From positions 1-37,922 of the forward strand of contig URNT01000031.1 of the NCBI GenBank assembly GCA_900549235.1: a DNA stretch of 37,922 nucleotides, in the 5' to 3' direction. A model generated the notes under the pieces. The model ran no database searches and was not told where the DNA came from. It saw only the letters and a list, made by a program, of their open reading frames with translations. The DNA comes from an uncultured Clostridium sp. (lineage in GTDB: Bacteria; Bacillota; Clostridia; Lachnospirales; Lachnospiraceae). A program made the translations under genes and the position numbers. Below, piece after piece: positions 1 through 7,246 of the stretch. Numbering within the stretch: the first letter of the stretch is position 1; every line of letters starts with the position of its first letter.

Positions 1-4
1 AAAA

Positions 5-41
5 CGGAGCTGTCGCTCCGGTAGATTATTCATCTACTTTT
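5..41 (+). terminator. Tandem hairpins with a short T run before the integrase
   Basis: Two perfect inverted repeats follow each other. CGGAGC/GCTCCG (5-10 and 15-20) has a TGTC loop. GTAGAT/ATCTAC (21-26 and 32-37) has a five-base loop and is followed by TTTT at 38-41. The second has the shape of a short intrinsic terminator for a gene to the left of the window. It may also limit read-through into the integrase. No upstream gene is visible to confirm this. Confidence 0.45.
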
Positions 42-78
42 GCAACAGCCCCTTAAAACTCAAGCAGGAGTGTTGATT

Positions 79-1236
79 ATGGCAAAAGATTTAAACGGGA
101 AGGTTTTGCCCAAAGGAATTATACAACGAGCGGATGGCCTTTATATGGGACGTTTTCAATATGAAGGAGAATTATATCCGCCTATTTACGACAAAGACTG
201 GCGAGAAGTAGAAAGAAAACTGAATGACCTGCGCTATGAAGTGACACATCAAATGTATTCAGCAAAAAGTAAGCTTACATTAGATGAATGGTTTGATATT
301 TGGTTAAAAGAATATCGGGGGATACGGGTCAAGGAGGGCACGAAAGAGAACTATCGAAATGCGTACAATGGAAGAATCAAACCGGTATTGGGGAAAAAGC
401 GGGTAACGAGTATTCGAATGGAGCAAATTCAGAGACTGTACAATAAAATGGCAGAGGAGAATTATGCTACAGAAACCATTAAAGCAACGGCAGTGCTCTT
501 ATATGGAATGTTTAAGCAGGCTGAAAAAGTAGGACTGGTTTCTAAGAACGTTGTAGCATTGGCTACGATTCCAAAAGCAAAAGGCAGTAAAGAGCGGGTG
601 GCATTAACGGTTGAAGAACAAGTTTTATTTCAGGAGTATGTAGAAAAATACAGCAAATTTCCACGCATTTATCTGGTGGCTTTGTGTACAGGAATGCGTA
701 ATGGTGAAGTGCGGGGACTGACATGGGATGATGTGGATTTTGAAAAACGGGTGATCCATATAACTGGAACTTTAAAATACATAAAAGGAAAAGGTACATA
801 TCGTGATGACCCGAAAACAAAGACGTCCAAAAGGGACATTCCCATGTTGAATTACTGTTATGATTTGCTGATGGAGGAAAAGAGATTACAAGAGGAAGCG
901 AAGGAGTTGGCGGAAACATATTGGATACCATACCCAAATCTTGAAAATCTGGTATTTACAAAAAATAATGGTCAGCCAATTTCGCGTGAAATGGTTACGG
1001 CAGATATGAATCGGATCTTTGAGTACATGAAAAAGGAGGGGAAACATATTCCTCAATTTACATTTCATGCTCTCAGGCATACGTTTGCGACTCGTGGTTT
1101 GGAACAGGGAATTGATCTGAAGGTTATGCAGACAATTTTGGGTCATACTTCTCTTTCCATGACTTCTGACTTATATTCGCATGTGCTGCCCACAACAAAA
1201 TCAAAAGAGATGGAGAAACTGGAAGAAATTTTTTAG
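79..1236 (+). CDS. Tyrosine recombinase, integrase of an integrated element
   Basis: Site-specific recombinase of the phage/Tn916-like integrase family, which cuts and rejoins DNA at attachment sites. The chosen ATG gives 385 residues and has AGGAG at 66-70, eight bases upstream; an in-frame TTG at 40 has no such site. An N-terminal arm-binding region (about 1-60) is followed by a SAM-like core-binding domain (about 65-160). The catalytic domain shows every expected residue: Arg207 in CTGMRNGE, Lys251 in TSKRDIP, His330 and Arg333 in HALRH, His356 in LGHTS, and nucleophile Tyr366 in SDLYSHV. It is therefore probably active. It sits at the window edge and points out towards queT, as an integrase at the end of an ICE or similar element would. 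The rest of that element lies to the left and is not seen, so the element type is unknown. Confidence 0.93.
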   Translation: MAKDLNGKVLPKGIIQRADGLYMGRFQYEGELYPPIYDKDWREVERKLNDLRYEVTHQMYSAKSKLTLDEWFDIWLKEYRGIRVKEGTKENYRNAYNGRIKPVLGKKRVTSIRMEQIQRLYNKMAEENYATETIKATAVLLYGMFKQAEKVGLVSKNVVALATIPKAKGSKERVALTVEEQVLFQEYVEKYSKFPRIYLVALCTGMRNGEVRGLTWDDVDFEKRVIHITGTLKYIKGKGTYRDDPKTKTSKRDIPMLNYCYDLLMEEKRLQEEAKELAETYWIPYPNLENLVFTKNNGQPISREMVTADMNRIFEYMKKEGKHIPQFTFHALRHTFATRGLEQGIDLKVMQTILGHTSLSMTSDLYSHVLPTTKSKEMEKLEEIF

Positions 1237-1239
1237 GGA

Positions 1240-1268
1240 TTGCATAAATGCTAAGTCAATGCTATACT
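1240..1268 (+). promoter_or_regulatory. Promoter reading into the queT leader
   Basis: TTGCAT at 1240-1245 and TATACT at 1263-1268 are separated by 17 bases, and TGC directly before the -10 makes it an extended -10 promoter. It begins four bases after the integrase stop codon. Transcription from about 1275 would give a leader of roughly 200 nt that includes the preQ1-I-like aptamer. Whether this promoter belongs to the chromosome or to the integrated element cannot be told from this window. Confidence 0.6.
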
Positions 1269-1278
1269 AGGTCTGCTG

Positions 1279-1339
1279 AAAAACTGTGCAAAGCGGCATT
1301 TAATATAGAAGTTTTTCGAAGAACTGTGTAAAAACTGTG
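1279..1339 (+). repeat. Short direct repeats AACTGTG next to the integrase
   Basis: AAAAACTGTG occurs exactly at 1279-1288 and 1330-1339. A third AACTGTG core lies at 1322-1328, so two copies are 11 bases apart. Short repeats of this kind just beyond an integrase gene are typical of integrase arm-type or excisionase binding sites. That role is inferred from position only. Confidence 0.35.
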
Positions 1340-1424
1340 TAGCAGCCGTTTTAAGTCACTGACATTAAGCACCCATAAGGTCATAGAAACCCTTGATTTA
1401 TCAGGTTTTCTATCAAAAACGACC

Positions 1425-1465
1425 GGTGTGTTCGAGACCTTCCACACCTAAAACAAAACTAAAGG
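1425..1465 (+). promoter_or_regulatory. preQ1-I riboswitch (probable)
   Basis: A stem GGTGTG (1425-1430) pairs with CACACC (1443-1448) around a 12-base loop that starts TTC and ends C, the loop length and end bases of known preQ1-I aptamers. The A-rich tail at 1449-1463 leads straight into the ribosome binding site AAGGAG (1462-1467) of queT. Loop bases CCTT at 1438-1441 could pair with AAGG at 1462-1465, which would close the binding site in a pseudoknot and suggests control of translation. QueT genes are known preQ1 riboswitch targets. The usual loop-to-tail CUA pairing is imperfect here, so the exact pseudoknot is uncertain. Confidence 0.65.
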
Positions 1466-1477
1466 AGCAATTGAATT

Positions 1478-1975
1478 ATGAACGAAATGAAAAAGAACCA
1501 GCTGTATCTTGTCCAAGGAGCCATGATTGCGGCGATCTATGTGGCCCTGACTCTGAGTCTGATGCCGATCAGCTACGGGCCCATCCAGTTCAGGGTATCG
1601 GAAGCGCTGTGCATCCTTCCGTTTTTTACGCCGGCGGCAGTGCCGGGGCTGTTTGTGGGCTGCCTTTTGTCCAACCTGTTAGGGGGACTGGTGCCTATGG
1701 ATGTGATCTGCGGAAGCCTGGCGACCCTGATCGGGGCCATTGGATCACGGTATGTAAGAAAGCATAAGTGGTGCGTATGCATCCCGCCTATCCTGGCAAA
1801 TACCATCATTGTTCCGTGGGTACTGAAGTATGCCTATGGGGCAGAGGATATGATCCCCTTTATGATGCTTACGGTGGGGATCGGAGAGATCCTGGCCATC
1901 GGCGTGCTGGGCAATATCCTGCTGGGAGCGCTGGAAAGCGTAAAGCACCTGGTTTTTAAGCAGCAGGCTGCGTGA
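1478..1975 (+). CDS. queT: Queuosine precursor transporter QueT
   Basis: Integral membrane protein of the QueT (DUF988) family, thought to be the substrate-binding S component of an ECF-type importer for queuosine precursors such as preQ1. Its 165 residues match the family length. Several hydrophobic segments are visible (about 10-30, 40-70, 80-95, 100-120, 125-155), and the PISYGPIQFRVSEAL and NLLGG stretches are typical of the family. The start ATG has AAGGAG ten bases upstream. A preQ1-I-like leader precedes the gene, so precursor would repress it. A terminator follows directly. No ECF energising module is nearby, so it probably shares one encoded elsewhere. Confidence 0.9.
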   Translation: MNEMKKNQLYLVQGAMIAAIYVALTLSLMPISYGPIQFRVSEALCILPFFTPAAVPGLFVGCLLSNLLGGLVPMDVICGSLATLIGAIGSRYVRKHKWCVCIPPILANTIIVPWVLKYAYGAEDMIPFMMLTVGIGEILAIGVLGNILLGALESVKHLVFKQQAA

Positions 1976-1982
1976 TAATCAG

Positions 1983-2022
1983 ATAGAGGATCACCTTGGA
2001 TCAGGGTGGTTCTCTATTTTTT
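1983..2022 (+). terminator. Terminator of queT
   Basis: ATAGAGGATCACC pairs imperfectly with GGTGGTTCTCTAT across a short loop and is followed by a run of seven T. It lies eight bases after the queT stop codon and ends the queT unit before the murC promoter. Confidence 0.75.
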
Positions 2023-2024
2023 TA

Positions 2025-2052
2025 TGGATTTTCCCTTTTTATTTGCTATAAT
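2025..2052 (+). promoter_or_regulatory. murC promoter
   Basis: TATAAT at 2047-2052 with TGC immediately before it forms an extended -10. The -35 is weak (TGGATT, 2025-2030, 16-base spacer). It lies between the queT terminator and murC. Confidence 0.5.
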
Positions 2053-2105
2053 GATAAGGAAGGGTACATTGATCTTAAAATGTACGGAAGAAAGGAAGCA
2101 TTTGT

Positions 2106-3491
2106 ATGTATGAGATAGATTTTAGCAGACCGGAGCATATACACTTTATCGGGATCGGAGGGATCAGCATGAGCGGACTGGCCCAGATCCTTCTGCAGGC
2201 GGGCTTTACTGTATCCGGCTCCGACATCCACGAAAGCGAGCTGACCAGGCAGCTGGAGAAAAAGGGAGCGCGGGTATATTACGGCCAGAAGGCGGCCAAC
2301 ATTGAGAGGGAGTCGGGAATACAGGCGGTGGTCTATACAGCGGCCATCCATGAGGATAATCCTGAGTTTCAGGCCGCCCGGGGACGGCAGCTTCCCATGC
2401 TTACGAGAGCGGAGCTTCTGGGAGAAATCATGCAGAATTACAGGGAATCCATTGCCGTAGCAGGCACCCACGGAAAGACCACCACTACCTCCATGCTGAC
2501 AGACATTTTCCTGGAGGCGGAGTCAGATCCTACCATATCCGTAGGAGGCATCCTGCCTGACATCGGGGGCAATATCCGGGTAGGCGGGCCGGAGCTGTTT
2601 GTAACCGAGGCCTGTGAATATACTAACAGCTTCCTGTCATTCTCCCCCACGGTTGAGGTGATCCTTAATATAGAAGCTGATCATCTGGATTTTTTCAAGG
2701 ATATAGATGACATCCGCCATTCCTTCCGCCTGTTTGCACAGAAGCTGCCCCAGTCCGGCCTTCTGGTGATCAACAGCGGCATCGAAGGGCTGGAGGAGCT
2801 GACAGAGGGGCTTGGCTGCCGTATTGTGACCTTTGGAAGGAACAGCGGGAGCCAGTATACAGCGGAACATATTTCCTATGATGAATTTGCAAGGCCCTCC
2901 TATGATCTGGTGGTGCGTGGGGAGAGGAAGGGACGGATCACCCTTGGAGTTACCGGCGAGCACAATGTCTATAATTCCCTGTCTGCGGCAGCTGCGGCCA
3001 TGGAGCTTGGCATCGGGCTGGAGGCTGTGATAAAGGGACTATACAGGTTTAAGGGCACCAACCGGAGATTTGAGAAGAAGGGGGAGGTCTGCGGAGTTAC
3101 CATTATCGACGATTATGCCCACCATCCCCAGGAGATCCGCGCTACCTTAAGCGCGGCGGCCCATTATCCCCACAGGAAGCTGTGGTGTGTGTTCCAGCCT
3201 CATACCTATACTAGGACGAAGGCATTTCTGGACGAGTTCGCAGAGGCCCTTGCGGGGGCGGATGAGGTGATCCTGGCAGATATTTACGCGGCCAGGGAGA
3301 CAGACACCCTGGGGGTAAGCTCCGGGGATATTGCCGGACGGCTGGAGGCTCTGGGCACGAAAGTCCATTATATCCGCTCCTTTGATGAAATTGAAACATT
3401 TATTTTGGAACATTGTATGCAGGGTGACCTGTTGATAACTATGGGGGCCGGAGATATAGTAAAAGTGGGAGAAAAACTGCTGGGCCTGTAA
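2106..3491 (+). CDS. murC: UDP-N-acetylmuramate--L-alanine ligase
   Basis: Cytoplasmic Mur ligase that joins L-alanine to UDP-MurNAc using ATP, the first step of the peptidoglycan stem peptide. At 461 residues it is full length. The N-terminal Rossmann-like domain shows HFIGIGGISMSGLA (12-26). The ATP-binding loop is GTHGKTTTT at 120-128. The central domain has the NIEADHLDFF segment, and the C-terminal domain has the DDYAHHPQEI and QPHTYTR motifs. The ATG at 2106 has GAAAGGAAG upstream. The gene appears monocistronic: it has its own promoter, and a DnaA-box cluster begins two bases after its stop codon. No terminator hairpin is obvious between murC and the next gene. Confidence 0.97.
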   Translation: MYEIDFSRPEHIHFIGIGGISMSGLAQILLQAGFTVSGSDIHESELTRQLEKKGARVYYGQKAANIERESGIQAVVYTAAIHEDNPEFQAARGRQLPMLTRAELLGEIMQNYRESIAVAGTHGKTTTTSMLTDIFLEAESDPTISVGGILPDIGGNIRVGGPELFVTEACEYTNSFLSFSPTVEVILNIEADHLDFFKDIDDIRHSFRLFAQKLPQSGLLVINSGIEGLEELTEGLGCRIVTFGRNSGSQYTAEHISYDEFARPSYDLVVRGERKGRITLGVTGEHNVYNSLSAAAAAMELGIGLEAVIKGLYRFKGTNRRFEKKGEVCGVTIIDDYAHHPQEIRATLSAAAHYPHRKLWCVFQPHTYTRTKAFLDEFAEALAGADEVILADIYAARETDTLGVSSGDIAGRLEALGTKVHYIRSFDEIETFILEHCMQGDLLITMGAGDIVKVGEKLLGL

Positions 3492-3492
3492 C

Positions 3493-3731
3493 TTATCCAC
3501 AGTATCCACAAAGTTGTCAACAGATAAATTGTCGAAAACCTGTGGATTTCCTGATTAACATAAAAAAATGTCGGAAAATTTGGAAATACTTGATTTTACA
3601 AGGAAAAATACGCCTGGCGGAATAGTTTTCCACTGGGAAATAAAAATTGTCCACAATATCCACAATATCCACAAATATCGACACAGGGATCAGTGGAAAA
3701 GGACAGCCCGTTTCCTTTTCTCTGTGGATAT
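3493..3731. promoter_or_regulatory. DnaA-box cluster upstream of the helicase-loader genes
   Basis: Measured against the DnaA box TTATCCACA, the stretch holds one perfect box at 3493-3501 and a directly adjacent GTATCCACA at 3502-3510. TTGTCCACA follows at 3647-3655, then ATATCCACA at 3656-3664 and again at 3665-3673, so three boxes abut each other. A reverse-strand TGTGGATAT lies at 3723-3731. Weaker two-mismatch copies are at 3514-3522, 3541-3549 (reverse), 3626-3634 and 3675-3683. The last strong box overlaps the likely promoter of the dnaD-like gene. DnaA is known to bind such clusters away from oriC, including near helicase-loader genes in Bacillus subtilis. Autoregulation or DnaA titration is inferred here. 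Confidence 0.8.
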
Positions 3732-3739
3732 GTTATGAT
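3711..3739 (+). promoter_or_regulatory. Likely promoter of the dnaD-dnaC pair, overlapped by a DnaA box
   Basis: TATGAT at 3734-3739 is preceded 17 bases upstream by a poor -35 (TTTCCT, 3711-3716). The DnaA box at 3723-3731 fills the spacer, so bound DnaA would be expected to block or otherwise affect RNA polymerase. The weak -35 keeps this tentative. Confidence 0.4.
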
Positions 3740-3767
3740 GGAGACAGCATGGCAAGGAGTGGTGAGT

Positions 3768-4895
3768 ATGGGTATAAATATGAAGGACAGATGGGGCATC
3801 CAGGCGACGCTGGTGTCCAATCAATTTATTGACAGCTATATGGCGCAGGCCAATGGGGAGTATGTGAAGGTGTACCTGTATGTGCTGCGCAATCAGGGAA
3901 GGCAGGTTTCGGTGGAGGAGATTGCGGACGCTCTGAATCATACAGAATCAGACGTTAGCCGGGCCCTCAGCTACTGGAAGAAGGCAGGGGTTCTGACGGA
4001 GGAGACAGAAGCGGTCCGGGAGCCGGAAAAGGAACCGGAAGCCGGAAGAACACGGCCGGAGGAGAAGGGCAGCCAGTCCCTAAAGCAGCAGCCCTCAGGA
4101 GCTGCCCAGGCGCTGTCTGTACCGGCTCCGGCGGCAGAGGAAGAGCCCGGGCGGACGGTTCCGGTCTATTCGGTGGAGCAGGTAAACCGCCTGTCAGGAA
4201 ATGAGGAATTTTCTCAGCTTCTCTATATTGCCCAGAAGTATATGAATAAGGTATTTACCCCCAGGGACTGTCAGGTTTTTGCCTATCTTTATGAGGCCCT
4301 GGGGATGAGCAGTGAGCTTTTGGAGTATCTGGTGGAATACTGCGCTCAGAATAATCATACCTCGATGCGGTATCTGGAGACGGTAGCTATCAGCTGGCAC
4401 GATAAGGGGATAAAGACGGCCCAGGAGGCCAAGGATTACTGCTCCTCCTACACAAGAGACAGCTTTGCGGTGATGAAGGCATTTGGCCTCAGCAGCAGGA
4501 AACCGGCGGCTCCGGAGCAGGCTCTTATGGATAAATGGTTCAAGGATTACGGCTTTACCAGGGAGGTCGTTCTGGAGGCCTGCAGCAGGACCATTACAGC
4601 TATTCACAGCCCCAGCTTCCAGTATGCGGACCGGATCCTTACAGACTGGAAAAAAGCGGGGGTCAAGCGGCGGGAGGATATAACAGAGCTGGATGCAAGG
4701 CGGTTTGCCGTTACGGAGGAGGACGCGAAGGGGAAGGAACGGCGGTTCCAGAAATACGGCGCGGCCTCCCAGGGGCAGGCAAAAAAGCCGGCCTCCAATA
4801 ATCAGTTCCACAATTTCAAGCAGAGGGATACAGACTATGACGCCTTGATGCTTAAGCAGGTAAAGGAATGGGTGGGACAGACAGAGGAAAGGTAA
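3768..4895 (+). CDS. DnaD-domain replication protein
   Basis: Primosomal protein of the DnaD/DnaB group of Firmicutes, which helps load the replicative helicase at origins and restarting forks. The ATG at 3768 has AAGGAG eight bases upstream and gives 375 residues; longer in-frame starts run back into the DnaA-box region and lack such a site. A winged-helix-like N-terminal domain (about 1-80, with VSVEEIADALNHTESDVSRAL) is followed by a Pro/Glu/Ala-rich linker (about 82-140). The C-terminal DnaD domain carries the diagnostic YxxxIxxxW motif as Tyr286, Ile290 and Trp294. The gene is followed 11 bases later by the DnaC/DnaI-like ATPase, so the two form an operon of helicase-loading factors. The upstream DnaA boxes suggest control by the initiator. 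Confidence 0.88.
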   Translation: MGINMKDRWGIQATLVSNQFIDSYMAQANGEYVKVYLYVLRNQGRQVSVEEIADALNHTESDVSRALSYWKKAGVLTEETEAVREPEKEPEAGRTRPEEKGSQSLKQQPSGAAQALSVPAPAAEEEPGRTVPVYSVEQVNRLSGNEEFSQLLYIAQKYMNKVFTPRDCQVFAYLYEALGMSSELLEYLVEYCAQNNHTSMRYLETVAISWHDKGIKTAQEAKDYCSSYTRDSFAVMKAFGLSSRKPAAPEQALMDKWFKDYGFTREVVLEACSRTITAIHSPSFQYADRILTDWKKAGVKRREDITELDARRFAVTEEDAKGKERRFQKYGAASQGQAKKPASNNQFHNFKQRDTDYDALMLKQVKEWVGQTEER

Positions 4896-4906
4896 GGAGA
4901 TGAAAT

Positions 4907-5887
4907 ATGGCACTGAGCAATTCCCAGTATGACGCGATTATGAGGGAGTACGGACGGCAGCAGATGGAAAACCAGCACCGGCTGGAGGAACGGAGAAGGG
5001 AGATTTATGGACGGCTTCCTGTGATCCGGGAGCTGGAGGCGGAGATCGCCGGGCGCTCGGTGGCCTGCGCCAGACGGCTTTTAGAAGGAGACCAGGGGGC
5101 TCTTGAACGGCTCAGGGCGGAGCTTTCGGACTTAAGGGAGCAGAAAGCCCTTTTGATCCGGGCGGCAGGCTATCCGGATGATTATCTGGAGCTTCATTAC
5201 CGGTGTTCCGACTGTAAGGATACGGGGCTTATCGATGGCCGCAAGTGCCACTGCTTCCTCCAGGCCCAGATGAAGCTCCTTTACGCCCAGTCCAATCTGG
5301 ATCAGGTGCTGGATCAGGAAAATTTCCGGAGCCTCACCTTCAAGTATTATGATGACCGGGAGGTCCTTCCTGAGATCGGCATTACCAATGCCGCCTATAT
5401 GAAGCGGGTAGTCCAGGGATGCCGGGATTTTGTGGCGGATTTTGACCGGAAGCATGATAATCTGCTGTTTACAGGAAGCACAGGGGTCGGGAAAACATTT
5501 CTCACAAACTGCATTGCCAGGGAGCTGATGGACAGCTGCCATTCGGTGATCTATCTGTCAGCAGGTGATCTGTTTGAGGTATTTTCAAGAAATAAGTTCG
5601 ATTATGAGAAGGCAGAGGATATGAAGGATATGTACCGGTATATTCTGGACTGCGACCTTCTGATCATCGACGATCTGGGGACGGAGCTGAACAACAGCTT
5701 TACCTCCTCCCAGCTTTTTTACTGCATCAATGAGCGGATGAATATGAGCCGATCCACTATCATTTCCACTAACCTCTCCCTGGCAAGGCTGAGGGATTCC
5801 TACACCGACCGGGTGACCTCCCGGATCATGAGCGGCTATACCATCATCCCCCTTTATGGAAATGATATACGGCTCCTTAAAAAATAA
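4907..5887 (+). CDS. dnaC: DnaC/DnaI-type helicase loader ATPase
   Basis: AAA+ ATPase that loads the hexameric replicative helicase on DNA. The N-terminal part (about 1-95) is helical and charged. A zinc-binding cluster follows with Cys100, Cys103, Cys114 and Cys116, comparable to the DnaI N-domain. The ATPase domain has Walker A GSTGVGKT at 190-197, Walker B LLIIDD at 251-256, and a likely arginine-finger region near RVTSRIMSGY. At 326 residues it is a little longer than Bacillus DnaI. The ATG has AAGGAG within the end of the dnaD-like gene, and the intergenic gap is 11 bases, which supports co-transcription. The symbol follows common usage for this Firmicute family; the protein is functionally closer to DnaI. 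Confidence 0.9.
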   Translation: MALSNSQYDAIMREYGRQQMENQHRLEERRREIYGRLPVIRELEAEIAGRSVACARRLLEGDQGALERLRAELSDLREQKALLIRAAGYPDDYLELHYRCSDCKDTGLIDGRKCHCFLQAQMKLLYAQSNLDQVLDQENFRSLTFKYYDDREVLPEIGITNAAYMKRVVQGCRDFVADFDRKHDNLLFTGSTGVGKTFLTNCIARELMDSCHSVIYLSAGDLFEVFSRNKFDYEKAEDMKDMYRYILDCDLLIIDDLGTELNNSFTSSQLFYCINERMNMSRSTIISTNLSLARLRDSYTDRVTSRIMSGYTIIPLYGNDIRLLKK

Positions 5888-5919
5888 GGAAAACCGGGCC
5901 TTTTTTGCCGGGGAATCCC

Positions 5920-5949
5920 TTGACGAACCATGGAGGATAATGGTATAAA
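5920..5949 (+). promoter_or_regulatory. Promoter of the PRPP synthetase-family gene
   Basis: TTGACG at 5920-5925 and TATAAA at 5944-5949 are 18 bases apart, and TGG just before the -10 gives an extended -10. The ribosome binding site and ATG follow 35-50 bases downstream. Confidence 0.65.
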
Positions 5950-5998
5950 CATATATGCTGGTCTGTTTAGGACCGCCAAACACAGGAGGATATAAAAG

Positions 5999-7168
5999 AT
6001 GTTATATGAGGAAAAGATCATAGAGACCATACCCGTCGGTCCCCTGGGCCTGGTTCCCTTAAAGAGCTGCACCGAGATGGGGAAGAAGGTAGATGAATAT
6101 CTGGTGTCCTGGAGACGGGAGCGGGAGAGCGAGCACAAATCCACCATCGCGTTTTCCGGCTACCAGAGAGATTCTTACATTATCAACGCAAGTACCCCAA
6201 GATTTGGTTCCGGTGAGGGAAAGGGAAGCATCCAGGAATCCATCCGGGGAGATGATCTGTATATTATGGTGGATGTATGCAACTACAGCCTGACTTATTC
6301 GCTGTTCGGCATGACAAACCATATGTCTCCCGATGACCATTTTCAGGATTTGAAGCGTGTGATCGCAGCAGCGGCAGGCAAGGCCCGCAGGCTGAATGTG
6401 ATTATGCCCTTCTTATATGAAAGCCGCCAGCACAAGCGCTCCGGTCGTGAGTCCTTAGACTGCGCCCTGGCGCTGAAGGAACTGGTAAATATGGGTGTGG
6501 AGAATATCATTACCTTCGATGCCCACGACCCGAGAGTACAGAACGCCATTCCCTCCAAGGGCTTTGAGACGGTACAGCCTATCTACCAGTTCTTAAAGTA
6601 CCTGCTGAAAAATGAACCGGACCTGCAGATCGACAGCGATCATATGATGGTGATCAGCCCGGATGAGGGCGGCACAGGAAGGGCCGTTTATTTTGCAAAT
6701 ATGCTGGGCCTGGATATGGGTATGTTCTATAAGCGCAGGGATTACACAAGGATCGTAAACGGACGCAACCCTATTGTGGCCCATGAGTTTTTAGGATCCA
6801 GTGTAGAGGGCAAGGACGTACTGATCATTGACGATATGATCTCCTCCGGCGAGAGTATGCAGGACGTTGCCAAGGAGTTAAAGAGAAGGAAGGCCAGAAA
6901 GGTATTTATCTGCTCCACCTTCGGCCTCTTTACCGGCGGTCTGAATAAGTTTGACGAGTATTACGAAAAGGGCCTGATCGACCGGATCCTGACCACCAAC
7001 CTGGTATATCAGACACCGGAGCTTCTTCAGCGCCCCTACTATATCAACGTAGATATGAGCAAGTACATTGCCCTGATTATCGACAATCTGAACCACGACG
7101 CTTCCTTAAGCGACCTTCTTACACCAACCAAGAGGATCAACCGGCTGCTGGAACAGTACCGCAGCTGA
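5999..7168 (+). CDS. prs: Ribose-phosphate pyrophosphokinase family protein
   Basis: Makes PRPP from ribose 5-phosphate and ATP, feeding purine, pyrimidine, NAD, His and Trp synthesis. The C-terminal half has the PRPP-binding signature DVLIIDDMISSGES at 273-286. The catalytic flexible loop is visible as FYKRRDYTR. YESRQHKRSGRES resembles the family's YARQDRK...REP segment, and FDAHDPRVQNAIP resembles the DLHA...IP segment. At 389 residues it is clearly longer than the usual 310-320. The extra length lies in an N-terminal stretch of about 60-90 residues, an insertion around residues 225-235, and the C-terminus. This long form may differ in allostery or oligomer state. The start has AGGAGG nine bases upstream. 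The gene has its own promoter and terminator. Confidence 0.88.
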   Translation: MLYEEKIIETIPVGPLGLVPLKSCTEMGKKVDEYLVSWRRERESEHKSTIAFSGYQRDSYIINASTPRFGSGEGKGSIQESIRGDDLYIMVDVCNYSLTYSLFGMTNHMSPDDHFQDLKRVIAAAAGKARRLNVIMPFLYESRQHKRSGRESLDCALALKELVNMGVENIITFDAHDPRVQNAIPSKGFETVQPIYQFLKYLLKNEPDLQIDSDHMMVISPDEGGTGRAVYFANMLGLDMGMFYKRRDYTRIVNGRNPIVAHEFLGSSVEGKDVLIIDDMISSGESMQDVAKELKRRKARKVFICSTFGLFTGGLNKFDEYYEKGLIDRILTTNLVYQTPELLQRPYYINVDMSKYIALIIDNLNHDASLSDLLTPTKRINRLLEQYRS

Positions 7169-7173
7169 TGGAT

Positions 7174-7208
7174 AGCCGTTTCCTTGTTTACAGGGAAGCG
7201 GCTTTTTT
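7174..7208 (+). terminator. Terminator of the PRPP synthetase gene
   Basis: AGCCGTTTCCTTG pairs with CAGGGAAGCGGCT through a TTTA loop, with two G-T pairs, and is followed by TTTTTT. It starts six bases after the stop codon. Confidence 0.85.
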
Positions 7209-7246
7209 GAAAGAAGTGTACACGAAAATGAAATAGGAGAAATGGC

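Noticed and set aside
1393..1767. Second plus-strand open frame overlapping queT
   Set aside because: It lies out of frame over queT, has no ribosome binding site and its product resembles no protein family.
3493..3739. Replication origin oriC
   Set aside because: DnaA boxes are dense, but dnaA, dnaN and the usual origin gene neighbours are absent and no clear AT-rich unwinding tract with DnaA-trio repeats follows. A regulatory or titration cluster fits better.
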